This document shows, piece by piece, positions 1 through 10,874 of a DNA stretch of 64,000 bases. The DNA is from Ascidia mentula (lineage: Eukaryota; Chordata; Ascidiacea; Phlebobranchia; Ascidiidae). Within the stretch, counting starts at the first letter, position 1. Every line of letters begins with the position of its first letter. Below the pieces are notes generated by a model that did not search any database, was not told the DNA's origin, and saw nothing but the letters and a program-made list of their open reading frames with translations. The position numbers and the translations under genes are program-made. Location: positions 1,922,001 to 1,986,000 of the forward strand of contig OX387202.1 of NCBI GenBank assembly GCA_947561715.1. Reading direction: 5' to 3'.

Positions 1-1030
1 CTTCGGAGTGCAAGCAAACGTGATGTGGGTTCATTTGGTGAAATGAATTGCTCAGCAACAGCCAATGTTGAGCCATAAACCATCTCCGCTGAAGTTGTCT
101 GCAAATCAAGTTTTGAGGTAATTCGTATTCCCAACAACACCCAAGGTAGGCATGTGGGCTGTAATACGGAAACGGGATATCCAATGGTAGATGAAAGCGC
201 GTGCGCACGTAATCCTGCGTGGGAATTGCCTCTGGCCAGCGAGTAAAACGGTCTACCACCGTGAGTAAATACATCTTGCCTTGACATTATGGTAATGGCC
301 CAACTATGTAAATGTTGACATAAATGAAACGGTTTGACGGACGTGAATATTCCTTTAACGGCGCCTTGACGTGCTGTTGTACTTTGACTCGCTGACATAA
401 GAGACAATGCCACACTCATCGACCCACTTGCTTACGCAATCCAAGCCTATCAAATTTGGAGGTAATAAGCCGCTTCGTGATGCGGATAGACGGGTGAGAA
501 TGTCCATGAATAACCTCAAACACATCCATGCTTCTGGGACGACCGACAGTGGATTACCGAGTGACACCTCGCATAAAAGCTTAACACCTGGAATGGTAAC
601 GTCCTGAAGATGAAGCCCAAAGCTGTACGATGCGTCTGTACCTCGTAGGTTGGTTGCACTGTTGACAAAGCTTCAAACTCGAAATCCAAGGTTGGCGTTT
701 GCAAAGTAGACATGCTTGCATTCTAAAGGGCATCGGCTGCTTTGTTACTTTTCCTGTTGATTTGCTGCACATCAGTGATGAACTCCGATATCGCCGAAAG
801 ATGTCGCTGTTAGCGTGCAGACCAAGGCTCTGTGATTTTTTCCAAACCAAAAGTGAATGGTTTATGGTTTGTGTACGCAGTAAAATTTCGACCATCAATA
901 AAGTATTGTAAACATCAAATAGCTGAGTGAAGTACCAACAGTTCACGATCAAATGCGTTGTACTTGATTTCGGGCTTCCTCAGCTGAAGGCTGAAGAACG
1001 CAAGAGGCTGCCAGTTGCCGTCGATAAACT
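1..1030 (-). mobile_element. Ty3/gypsy pol fossil (RNase H tail to integrase)
   Basis: Minus-strand reading frames resemble the end of RNase H and parts of the integrase of a Ty3/gypsy element. The same stretch is present at 57.4-58.5 kb. It is broken in several places and old relative to the whole element at 32.4 kb, to whose family it is related. The left end lies outside the window. Confidence 0.8.
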
Positions 1031-1238
1031 TAGATGGTCAGAAATCGGAATATACAAACATTAACCATTAAGTTTTCAGTGTAACGAGACAGTTATTTAT
1101 ATCGGTAGAAAAAATATTTATGTCAAAGTTAAATAATTATTATTATTTTGTTTCGCGTTGCCAAACTGTAGTTTCAATACCACCCATTTGTATTGTTGTT
1201 ATTCATACCATGTTTTACTTGGATATTATTTCATTCAG

Positions 1239-1400
1239 CTGAAGATGCTCAACCTCTCGTGCAACAATATAGAAGACCATGGCGCGGTTTACGTAGCAGA
1301 CTGCATTCAAAACATTGAACAAGTGGATCTGCGTGGATGCGGCCTGACAAGCGTTGGAGTCAAGCATTTGTACGAGAAGATTAAACTGCTGAAGAAACCG
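1239..1400 (+). CDS. NLR leucine-rich-repeat exon L1
   Basis: A 162-nt exon (54 codons) between an AG acceptor (after TTTCATTCAG) and a GTGAGT donor, phase 0 at both ends. It encodes two ribonuclease-inhibitor-type LRRs: LKMLNLSCNNIEDHGAVYVA and then the IEQVDLRGCGLTSVG repeat. Such repeats form the ligand-sensing or autoinhibitory C-terminus of NLR proteins in the cytosol. The exon is open and correctly bordered. The residues after the LNL and VDL strands are SC and RG; these differ between all but the closest copies. It is followed by a NACHT-tail exon in the same phase. The parent NACHT exon would lie left of the window. I infer it belongs to a transcribed NLR gene running left to right. 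Confidence 0.85.
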
Positions 1401-1633
1401 GTGAGTGATTTTATGTCTGTCCAATGAACAATATTTATGTTTGTTTTTGCAATGAATGCGTCCAACATGCACGAAAATGTCAGCGTACTAGAGGTGTTGT
1501 GCGTTAGGTTCATTTGTTTTATAAGAGGAGCCGAGTGACGCAAAACCATACAACCAATTTAGCTGTGTCACATTTCAGGTAATTTTGGAAAATTAAGTTG
1601 ATTTTCAATTAAAAACGTTCTGTCACGATGCAG

Positions 1634-1900
1634 GATTCAAGCTCTACTAATTTGATTTTTCTGAAATATACCAAGGAAACTAAGAAGAAGCTGCTGATTA
1701 ATCTCGCATCGTCGTATATGGGGCAACCGACCAAACAATCGATACTTCGATGTTGCAGCTGGGCTCATGAAGTAAACGATGAGGAGATAACTTCATCCGT
1801 GGCCTCCTTACTCCCTGATAAGATCGACCTCAGTAACTCATCGCTGTTCCCGACCGACCTCGAGAATCTCACCTTCGTGATTCAAAGGAGTAGCAAACCG
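1634..1900 (+). CDS. NLR NACHT-tail (helical) exon H1
   Basis: A 267-nt exon (89 codons), bordered by a GATGCAG acceptor and a GTAAGA donor, phase 0 at both ends. It encodes DSSSTNLIFLKYTKETKKKL and continues into a helical stretch (LASSYMGQPTKQ, CSWAHEVNDEEITSS, LENLTFVIQRSSKP). The last 70 or so residues match the 3' end of the NACHT exon at 50.5-50.7 kb, so it is a duplicated copy of the winged-helix/HD2-like tail that normally joins NACHT to the LRRs. Here it follows an LRR exon instead. Whether it is spliced in is unknown; the frame is fully open. Confidence 0.75.
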
Positions 1901-2780
1901 GTAAGATGTTGTTTATGTATTTTTATACCAGTAAGATATTAGTCCAGTTGTGAGACTTCGTAACGTAAATGAAAATTTTTCATGAGTGACAAATTATAAA
2001 TACAAATTATACAATACTTGACTGCCAGGGATTTGGGCACAAATGCAAGTGTTTTCCAACTAATGGACCGTTACCCCCAAATGGGTCAAATGCTATTTAT
2101 TTTTGGTGGCGGAAATGTGTGGGTGTATTTGTTTTCTTTCATAATAACTTCGATTAAACCCAGTTGTTGCAAGGAAAGTACTTGAACAAAAAAAATTAAT
2201 CAATTGAAATTTGCAAGGGTTTGGTTGTTCGTGTTTGTGGCATAATATACTTTAAGTTGTTTTTGTCATTCAAGATTTCATAAATTTCTGCATGTTTTTG
2301 TCGGAATAATGAAGCATGCTGCAATTATTGAAAGGGGGGCGCTAATAAAAATGAATGGAATTATTGGAGCACACGACGAAAATGGTTAAGAAACCAAACT
2401 GCTTTAATGTTTGTTTTTGTTTTCGTTACAATACCCAGTTGGTAAACATGTATGTTTCCGGTCGTGACTGGTTCTTTAATTTCTCCATAATCTACCCCTT
2501 TAGTTGGCATTGTACTCTGTCAGCGACACCAATTCATTTTGATAATAAGTTAATGTTATCAGATGTTTCAAATTGAAGTCAACTGATTTATTAACAATGT
2601 TGAAAAATTGATTTCGATTGTACGGGCATTCTCAGTTTCTGCAAATACGAAATTACCAGTAAACACAGGAAGCTATACGGGAATTGGTAAAATAAGAAAA
2701 AAAATTAAATAATAAATATAATGGAATAAATAAATCAAAGTAAAAAGCAAAAAGTCCTGTACTACTGCCTTCCCTATGCA
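1901..2780. other. Intron-like sequence, no gene seen
   Basis: AT-rich sequence shared with 52.8-53.4 kb and 59.2-60.1 kb. The open frames in it are short and are not kept in all copies. I see no coding signal. Confidence 0.6.
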
Positions 2781-3990
2781 CTACACAGCAATGGAAGGCG
2801 TTGTGACTCCAGTGGCGCTAAGATAGAATTGAGCGAATGACGGGAACACGCAACACAACAACACCCCAGCACGAACGTACGACGTAAACACAACACAGAA
2901 CGTGATAAGAGCAATGATAAAACCAATGAACAGAATTACGTTGCAACCGAAGGACGCATCAATTAAACATCTAGATGTTATTCCCCGAATTCTGGGAGTG
3001 ATCATTTTTTGGACTTGCTTAGAGATTTTCCCATTTGGCTTCGCAAACATCCAGTCTGTTGACCATCGGTTGTTCCACAAATGTCACTGAAAAAGAGCTG
3101 TCAATGTGCTGGTGTTGACCTGACGAGGGGTGCGCACCTAAATAATGGTGGCGCAGGGCCGTCTTTTCGGTACTCCCCGCTTTGCCTGTTGTCATGTTCC
3201 AATCTGACCTATGTTGCGTCCATCGTTTTCAGAATTTATTTTTAGTCTGATCAGCGTACTGCTCATGACAGATTTGGCACGATGCAACGTAAATGCCATA
3301 ACTTGCACAGGTTAGGTGTTGTGTTAGTTTGTATTGTTTTTTTCATCGTTAAATTGGTCGTTTCAATAACCATAGATTTATGGTTACCATGGTGTCCGCA
3401 CATTGCGCACCGTCTGCAAGCGTAGCTCCCCACGGGGCTGCTGCAGTCTGTTTACAATGCCAGTTGCCGGTAATTGTTCAAAATATTTCCTAAAGGCATC
3501 GATCGTTTGTAAACAATTCTTTCTTGGCTTTTCAATTCTTTCTCTTTGTGCGTCAGTTTAAGCATTTGAGGAAAGGCGGTGCCCAAAGCAATCATCGAGA
3601 TTTGCCCTTTTCGATGGCATCACGCAAGCGCTGTGTCCAAGTTCGTGCCTCTGCAATATTTGCATTAATTGCCTTCTTCGAGAAGCCCGATTTGATACAC
3701 TTGTCCTGAAGTTGATCCAGGCTTTGTAGGTGGTTGTCTTGTCTTTCATTCAGGCAATGCAAACGACAGACTTCACATAGAGTAATGGACTTGTAATTGT
3801 GTCCGGGTGATAATATGTTCCATGAAGGAAACAGCGCTATTTTGCTGTCTCCTTAACAATGTTTTGGTGACAAACCCAAAGCTAGATTCGCAATCCGGCA
3901 CATACCACACATCCAGAAACACTACGGAAGTGTTGTCTTCCTTGATGCGAATTTGACGTAACACAATCCGCAGTTCTGCAGATGTAAATT
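2781..3990 (-). mobile_element. Penelope-like element 3' fragment (GIY-YIG)
   Basis: On the minus strand the sequence reads, in order, a segment with the FLDV motif that precedes the linker in Penelope-like reverse transcriptases, the motif KELKSQ followed by a cysteine pair (CRRCPMCGHHGN), and a GIY-YIG nuclease-like segment (YGIYVASCQICHEQYA, then KRWTQHRSDW), clearest in the sister copy at 60.1-61.3 kb. This order matches the C-terminal third of Penelope-like elements. The frame is interrupted, so it is a remnant. Sister fragments: 53374-53760 and 60121-61300. Confidence 0.7.
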
Positions 3991-5950
3991 CTTCCGATCG
4001 TTAGTCGAACATTCTCACGCATTTATTTGAAACGATTCGATGTCCATACGATTACACCTGTAGTTTTCTTTGCCCAGAATTGTTTTAAATCCAACTCACG
4101 CCCGTACTTTATGCATGATGTGAAAGCGTTGTTTCCATGGACATCAGGTTTGCTCGCAACTTGAATAATGCTGGAATGTTTCAGATCAAACGAAGATTAT
4201 GTAACTCCCGTATTAGAGTGAAGTACATTACCACGTTGTAATGGGAGGTCCCGGAAGTACTAATGTAAGCCATATTACAGGTGTGTCTTTTAGGCGTAAA
4301 CAAATGGGCGTCGGTAATTGCACGCGCCTCGTCAGTGCTTCACGTTGTTAAAGAGTTTGGTAAAAACTTCCTTTTACGCTCATATCGCGATGGACGGTTG
4401 CGATTGGCGATGCATGACGGTCGCGTATTCACACCTGCAGTGCGGTTGGCGCCAACGCGACAAATCATTTCAATATCTAAAATACCATGAGCGTCTTTGT
4501 GTCGTAAAAACTTTGGTACGAAACTTCATTTAGTTTTATTAAGCGACAAAACAAGTTGTTATTAACGATTAACATAATAATCAACAAATTAATCATGTAC
4601 AGAGCTTTACTTAGAATATATGTATTATTTAGTTCGCTATTGCTGTTGTAACAGAGAAATGACGATGTTAGTGGCACTGATCTAGAAGATTTTTTAAACC
4701 AAACGATTTTAATAAATGTAAAAATTAATCAACGCAAGGCAATTTAATCCATTGCGATTAATAACAATACATCAAATATTTTTTGATAACTTATCACCAC
4801 ACACTCAATTTTTAAATAAAATCTGGTAAAACCATCTTAACTTAATCACAACAAGTCGAAGGAAAACAAGTTTCCAATCACTGCAGCTGACGGAAAAGTT
4901 GAAATCAGATTTAACTCCGTCGTCAACCGCTTCAAGCGAGAAAATCACGCCGTCGTCAACCGCTGGTGTGAATGCTTTGACGCTTGCCGCGTTTAGAAAA
5001 CCGCGCCCACAGCCGCTAACCGTGACTGGTGTGAATTTCGTGATATTTTGAAATTATCATAACGAATATCGTATTACGCAAGCGAATTCGCACCTAAAAA
5101 TATAGTCAACGCTATCAAGATTTCTCAAAAGATCATGGTTGAATGAAGAAAAAAGGGGAAAAAATGGACCAACATCGTTGTATAATTTAACACAATAACA
5201 CGGCGCTAAACAAGGTCACAGTGTTTGAGCATTATTTGCGCTGAGTACTTTTTAACAGACAAAACCATCAACGGTAAATTGAAGGAAGAAAAAGAAAAGC
5301 AACATTTTTTTTGGCGAGAAATCGGCATCGAACACAAATCAGTTGGGTTAAGTCAAGCACGACCACTTTCCATTACAAAAACATTTAGTTCGTTTATACC
5401 ATCGATTTTCGATTCAATTGTTCTTGCCGATTTTAAAGTCAACACAAAGTCTTATATGTTTTTTTTTGTTTTTGTTGCTGCCAGGCATATTGTAACTTAA
5501 TAATCTGTTCTTCTGGCAAAGATAAAACGTGACTTTATTCACCGAAGTTTCGCCTGTTATTCAACAAGGCTTCCTCAAGGTAATGGTACAGCACACACTA
5601 ACGCCAAAAAACGTGCCAACACGAAAAAGGGGATAACGCTAACACCGCTTGCAAAATCATGTGATGTATAAAAAATAGGCGGGAAAACTACAGTTACAGT
5701 AAGTTGTTATACTGTGTTACAAATCGCTGTGTTAATGATAGGGAACAGTGCGTTTACTTTCCGGTGCTCTATAACAAATAGCAGTATAATTGAAGAATCG
5801 TTTGCACAACCTCTTGTGACATTTGTTCGGTCGTCGGGTTTCGGTCCAACTTGATTCCCAGTAACTCCTCATCGTCACGCATCGTTGGTATCACTGTCGC
5901 CAACCATAACACTTACCTGGGAGCAACCGGTCGTCTGTTCGTCCAAAGTT
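3991..5950. other. Intron-like sequence, no gene seen
   Basis: Mostly AT-rich, shared with 53.8-54.4 and 61.3-62.7 kb. It includes a GC-richer patch at about 4900-5040 with the direct repeat CGTCGTCAACCGC. The part at about 5400-5880 is absent from the right-hand copy and contains, in reverse orientation, a motif of the type CTTGAGGAAGCC...GGCGAAAC that is common near Penelope-like element ends. Confidence 0.5.
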
Positions 5951-5954
5951 TTAT

Positions 5955-6312
5955 CGCAGGTATCACGCGAACTCATCCAACATGTTCACATGATACGTCC
6001 GCTCATTCCCATTGACATCCCGAGCAAAGTCATTAAGTTTTATTGCAGGTTCACCGCGAACTCATCCAACATGTTCACATGATACGCACGTTCATTCCCA
6101 TTGACATCCCGAGCAAATTTATTAAGTTTTGTCGCAGGTTTCACGCGAACTCATTCAACATGTTCACATGATACGTCCGCTCATTCCCATTGACATCACG
6201 AGCAAAGTCATTAAGTTTTATCGCAGGTTTCACGCGAACTTATCCAACATGTTCACAAGATACGTCCGCTCATTCCCATTGACATCCCGAGCAAAGTCAT
6301 TAGGTTTTATCT
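5955..6312. repeat. 89-bp minisatellite, about 4 copies
   Basis: The unit contains GAACTCATCCAACATGTTCA and TCATTCCCATTGACATC, with a period of 88-89 bp. It is the same unit as at 55621-56583 (about 11 copies) and 62741-63256 (about 6 copies). On the minus strand each unit reads DVNGNERTYHVNML, resembling the end of a retroelement pol (GPY/F-like region). The 89-bp period does not keep a frame across units, so the array as a whole is not coding. Confidence 0.9.
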
Positions 6313-6825
6313 TGTAAACACAAACCGAGTCTTGTTGAAGTAGCTTACTGTAGTTAGTGACGTTGGTATTATCACATACACCATGTTCAGTACAAACCTT
6401 TTCAACTGTTGGACCTTCTATATAGCAAATTAAAGGGAGGAAACCCTGTCGATTCTTGCGAAACATAAGCAAAGTCCAAAATGCCTTTGGTTTCATCTTT
6501 TAACGTTATCACAATTGACAAATCGTCTGAGAAAGTTGTTCTCAAATTAGGTTTTCTCAGTCCTTACGAACCCAAGTGATTTTAGGGGGTAGCGAAGATT
6601 TCTTCTCACATCGTGCGAAATTACCTTGTCTTGAATTGTTAAAATCAATTATTTTTCTGCATTGTTAATTGCATCCTTTATATCAGACTGAAGGGGTTTA
6701 AATGCATGCGAACAGCGGTTTAACAAAAATAGATTCGAAAAATGCACACTGCACGCTTCGGTGCTCACAGTTTGTGGCACGTTCAATGACGTCGCGACAG
6801 GACCCCCTCCAGTAGCGGGCAGTCG

Positions 6826-7044
6826 TCACGCCTGGTAACGTTCTGGTGGGCGTACGTGACATCGAGGTCTTCCCGACGGCCTGGGGCGCGCTACCTGAAC
6901 TGGCACGGACAAGTCAACGTGCGCTGGCTTCAGCCGATTGATGGATACGTGTTGGTCGCGACCGCCAATATCAAGTTTAAATGGAGCCGGAAAACTGAGG
7001 CATGGATAAACGAGGAAAGACGCCAATAACTGAAACGTTGGCAA
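6826..7044 (-). mobile_element. Ty3/gypsy pol C-terminal scrap
   Basis: The minus strand reads a gypsy pol C-terminal tail (HVSINRLKPAHVDLSVPV, then RPSGRPRCHVRPPERYQA). It compares with the end of the whole element's pol ([19 protein letters not shown]). It is a fossil fragment, repeated in each cassette (15884, 20250, 57134, 63766). Confidence 0.8.
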
Positions 7045-8252
7045 CAGTCATCAGCTGTGGAGTCAAATAAAAGCCTTTCTTCTTGGGCAGCTTCTCTGCA
7101 AACGCGTATGTGCAAGGCGTTGTCTGTGTATATCTGCCAACATCATATTAGGGTTAAATTTTTTGGCCAGCTCGCTGCAAAACCTTGAAAGGATCGTAAG
7201 GAGTCATTTTTAATCAAGCGACTTGAAATTTTACAAACAAATACTAGAGTCAAGTAGAAAACGAGCAGTAAAAATCGACTTTGCGTATGTCCTTAACTTT
7301 TTTGTTCCTGTGCGAAAACGCATGTTTGAAACTAGGGTGGCTGAGGCGAAATTGACTAATTTTGACAGTTATTCGCGAGTCATTTGAACATTTTTAAATT
7401 AAGCGACTGTAATTTTACACACAAGCTCTGCAGAACATGAGCAGTGAAAATCGACTTTGCGTATGTCTTTTAGTTCTTCATTACTGCACGATAACACATG
7501 TTTGAAACTAGGGTGGCTAATATTCAGCGGAATTGACTAAATTTGGCAGTTAATCTCCTGGTCCTATTTCAGTTCTTTGATTTCGACTTGCATCGCCCGA
7601 CAGTGGCTGTTAGTTCTTCAGCTAATTCGTTTGCGTCTCAATTCTTTCTGAATTATTATTGTTCAGCTTTTATTCAAGGTTCATATGATTGCACCAAAAC
7701 CTCCAAAGCGGCTGGGCTATGCGAGTCCAAGCAGGATTAATCGGATGCAACAAAGCTTTGGCTGTAACTTGTTAAATGTCGGAAAGGTTTACACTTCACG
7801 AGAATCCTGTAACCCCCGTGTTAGTGCGAAAAACACATGGTTAAAATGCACACAGTTTGTGACACGTTAAATGCGATGCCTACAATACAATGGCCCTTTA
7901 TTTTATCACAAATTACAAGAAGGCGATTGTTGGCAAACAAAACTCCCTGGATTGTAATCTAAAAACTTGGATCGCCAAGTTTTATCAGCAAGCTACACTG
8001 GGTCGTAAGATGTTTTATTATCAGGAATCGATTAACCTCCATCATCTGATACAAACCTCACAATTACTTCGTCTGTCCCAGTTTCTATTCATTAAATCAA
8101 TCGGATTTATTTAAATAGGGATAAGAATTATTCGCGCTTGACTAAATATAATTATTACTTGTTTGATTCGTGTTTTCAACTTATTGTTTTTTGATATCAA
8201 TTATCTGTGTTGTTATTCACACTTTGTTTAACATTGATATTATTTTATTCAG
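7045..8252. repeat. Cassette B1 leader, no gene
   Basis: Noncoding sequence that recurs before each LRR exon of the B cassettes. It contains two diverged copies of a repeat of about 175 bp (about 7200-7345 and 7380-7530), both with TCGACTTTGCGTATGTC and ending near TAGGGTGGCT. Small open frames here are simply shared by recent copies. Confidence 0.7.
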
Positions 8253-8414
8253 CTGAAGATGCTCAACCTCTACAACAACAATATAGAAGATCGTGGTGCG
8301 GTTTACGTGGCCGACTGGATCCACAACATTGAACAAGTGGATCTGAGTAGATGCGGTCTGACAAGCGTTGGTGCCGAACATCTATCTGAGAAGATCAAAC
8401 TGTTGAAGTATCCG
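8253..8414 (+). CDS. NLR leucine-rich-repeat exon L2
   Basis: A 162-nt phase 0-0 exon with AG acceptor and GTGAGT donor, encoding two LRRs (LKMLNLYNNNIEDRGAVYVA, then IEQVDLSRCGLTSVGAEHL). The framework is the same as in the other copies, but the exposed residues after the LNL and VDL strands are YN and SR. It is open, and no NACHT-tail exon follows it, unlike the type A block. It lies inside cassette B1. Confidence 0.85.
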
Positions 8415-8689
8415 GTGAGTAATTTCATATCTTAGTCGGAATTCGTCCAACACACACGAATATTTCTGAGTGTCGCGAGCAAAAATCCAACGCACGAAGA
8501 GAAAGAAAGTTACAGGCTGAGTTATTTAAATGCCGACTGTCGTCATATCGCTATGTAATGCTTAACGGTTGTATTTCACACTATATACCCCAACTATAAT
8601 TTAGTGACATTATGAAGGTTATGCAATTTTAAGATCTATCCTATGCACTAAACCAGCTATAGACTGTTAACTCGTTTTTCACGCAGACC

Positions 8690-9060
8690 TCTGTCAGTTA
8701 ATTACGTCATGCTGATATTTCTTCAGTCGTGTTCATAATGCGCGGTCAGTTTCACCAATATTGACCACGTTGTAGTTGCCGCAGTGTGTTTAGTACACCA
8801 CACCTCACAGATCGGGCATATCTCCTGCGTAGTCCGAAGAAGGTAGTGTAACAGGCGGGCGTTCAAACACTTGAATGTAAAAATCTATATGAGGACGCAT
8901 CAAGTTGTCAGATAGCTCTCCAAAATAGGGCAACACAATCACATTCATGGTGAAGCCTGGTTGCTCAGCATAAAGGAAGGATGTCAACCGCTCCCTCGCC
9001 CTCTTCACGTCACCCACCTCCTGCTCCTCTGCTTCTTCCCCAGAAATCAGGGTCTCTACT
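8690..9060 (-). mobile_element. Penelope-like fragment, second family
   Basis: The minus strand reads VIVLPYFGELSDNLMRP followed downstream by an interrupted GIY-YIG-like stretch (VNIGET, ALRTRLKK, QHDVIN in the sister copies). The order PYxxxLS...GVVY...GET...TRLxxHQ is characteristic of the C-terminus of EN+ Penelope-like elements. It is a remnant, present once per B cassette. Confidence 0.6.
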
Positions 9061-9124
9061 CAGTGTACATTGTACGTACTACACCGGAAACCGAACTTCG
9101 ACATAAATTGGTGTCCAACCCCAA

Positions 9125-9560
9125 CTAGCTTCTAGTTTTGGTTAACCTGCAGTAACGAATCACCGCTAAAAGCAAGGCTAGAACCCACACGAAAAATACT
9201 CTCTTTGTATTGAAGACTCGTAAATGTCTGCAAATCATATTCTGGTGTAGTTCGTATTCCAAACAATACCCAAGGTAGCCATGTGGGCTGGAATACCGAC
9301 ACAGGATATCCAATGTCAGATGAAAGCGCGGGCGCACGTAATCCTGCATGGGAATTGCCTGAGATCGTAATGTCCTGAAGATGAAGGCCATTCAAAGTTT
9401 TACGATACGTCTGTACCTCGTGAATTTGTTGCACAGTTGACAAAGCTTCAAAGTCGAAATCCAAGATTGGCGTTTGCAAAGCAGACATGGTTGTATGCGA
9501 AAGGGCATCGGCGACTTTGTTACTTTTACCGTTGATTTGCTGCACATCAGTGGTGAACTT
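9125..9560 (-). mobile_element. Ty3/gypsy pol fossil, cassette B1
   Basis: Minus-strand scraps related to the region between RNase H and integrase of gypsy pol (INGKSNKVADALSH; compare [14 protein letters not shown] in the whole element) and to integrase. Broken and rearranged. The same fragment occurs in cassettes B2-B4. Confidence 0.75.
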
Positions 9561-9562
9561 GG

Positions 9563-9740
9563 CGCCGCGCTCTCAATCGACCCCGCAACAGCGCGCGTGT
9601 TTCGCGGTGTGTACGCATGAAACGAACTCGCATCGTTACGTCATCGACCCCCTGCGTTGTATATTGTGAACAGCGATCTATCCAGTCAACCTGGAATACA
9701 TTGGAACGCCGCACTTCCAGTTTAACGCTTTTTCAGAAGC
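9563..9740 (+). mobile_element. Adenain-like protease fossil fragment
   Basis: A plus-strand scrap reading VFRGVYARNELASL, a proline-rich turn, and IVNSDLSSQPGIHWNAV in the sister copies. This pattern (xVNTDPSxxPGxHW) is that of adenovirus-type C5 cysteine proteases, which occur in Polinton/Maverick and some other elements. It is a short broken fossil, repeated in B2-B4. The source family is uncertain. Confidence 0.5.
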
Positions 9741-9786
9741 CTCACGCGGCTTTAGCCAGCAGGAAATGTATTCAGTTGATTTGCAT

Positions 9787-9862
9787 GGGAATGATTTATT
9801 TGCGGAGCATTTTGTACGGGATTTGTAAGTACACGGGCATGATTTATTTGCGGACCTTTTGT
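9787..9862. repeat. 48-bp VNTR, short allele in B1
   Basis: Near-repeats of a 48-bp unit containing GGGCATGATTTATTTGCGGA. The copy number differs between cassettes: about 2 here and in B2, about 4 in B3, about 3 in B4. Confidence 0.75.
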
Positions 9863-9999
9863 GACTGACAAGGGCAGGTGAGTCCAAATATGTTTTTTTT
9901 CAACGCAGATAAAGGCGAGCTTACAAACCAACAGACACACACCTAAGCAATGCACAAAAATTCTGCGACAAGAATGATGTCCGTTCTACGCTGTAATGT

Positions 10000-10535
10000 C
10001 GGTTTCTAAGCGATTCCTTTTCCCCCTAAAAAAATAAAACCAATTAAACTATTTTAATCAAACAAAAATTAACCGAATTTAACCGCCTTCGGCGGGCCAA
10101 GGTAAAATCGGGCGAGGAGAAAAATGCGTAAAGAATATACGAAATTAATACATTTGGGAGTCAGGCGAATCCGGCATCTCGGACCAGCGTAATTTCGTGA
10201 CTGGAACACAATAACAACGATTGTAAGTTGTCTTGCTGTATTTTTTTAACAGCACATAAACACACAGAGAGAATTAACCGAAACTCTAATACGATTGTCA
10301 CACACCGAAAAGCGATTTACTTACACGTTTCCTTGCCCCGATCTTTGAGGCAACGCAATGTAGGTGTTTTAATATTTGAAACTATGCGTTATCTTCAATA
10401 TAAGACGCATTCCTAATGTAAACAAAACTTTGTTGTACCAGGATAACTTGTGTGACAACAAATTCGCTACAGCGAAAACGGTTTACGATTATTGGTCACC
10501 GCTACTTTAGCGCAGTTTTCTGCTTTATTAAGATG
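10000..10535. repeat. Dispersed repeat, left part (split by transposon)
   Basis: This sequence is found at the end of every B cassette and, more distantly, at 36600-36755 and 54480-54610. It continues at 15238, beyond the DNA transposon that interrupts it. It contains no convincing gene. Confidence 0.7.
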
Positions 10536-10553
10536 CCCAAACAAAAATTTATG
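10536..10553 (+). repeat. Left terminal inverted repeat
   Basis: CCCAAACAAAAATTTATG at the left edge pairs with the right edge of the element. It is preceded by the duplicated target TG. Confidence 0.75.
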
Positions 10554-10874
10554 TTGGGCCCTTGTACAGAATAAGTTCGTTTTTGTTTGTCAAAAGGTAT
10601 GGGCCATATGCCGAAGCCTAACACGACCCTGGTGTATATACCTGGCATATATGTCTCAAATGCAACAACGGCCTTTTTCGGCCCTTGTTTCAATTTTCAT
10701 ACAAGGGCCTAGCTTGTTCGTTGAAGTCCCTGTTCACCTCCACACTTGGCTTTTGCAAGATATAACAAAAACAAGCATAAACTTCAATTGTCCCAAACAA
10801 ATGCCATACAAAGGCAAACGTACGACATTTGTTGTTTATTTGAACAAGCGAACACACAACGAAATTTTGTCCCT

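Larger units (their letters stand above)
1..7060 (+). repeat. Type A segmental duplication, left copy
   Basis: This block reappears in direct orientation at 57433-64000 with near-identical sequence over most of its length. A shortened relative lies at about 52.0-57.4 kb. In order it holds the end of a minus-strand gypsy pol fossil, an LRR exon, a NACHT-tail exon, a Penelope-like fragment, AT-rich intron, an 89-bp minisatellite and a short gypsy pol 3' end. The left copy is about 0.5 kb longer than the right one because it has an extra segment at about 5400-5880 and a different minisatellite length. The window edge truncates it on the left. Confidence 0.9.

Noticed and set aside
7543-7740. Identical small ORF in all B cassettes (FFDFDLHRPTVAVSS) as a conserved gene
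   Set aside because: Conservation is explained by recent tandem duplication. It has no family resemblance and no good start, and neighbouring noncoding sequence is equally conserved.
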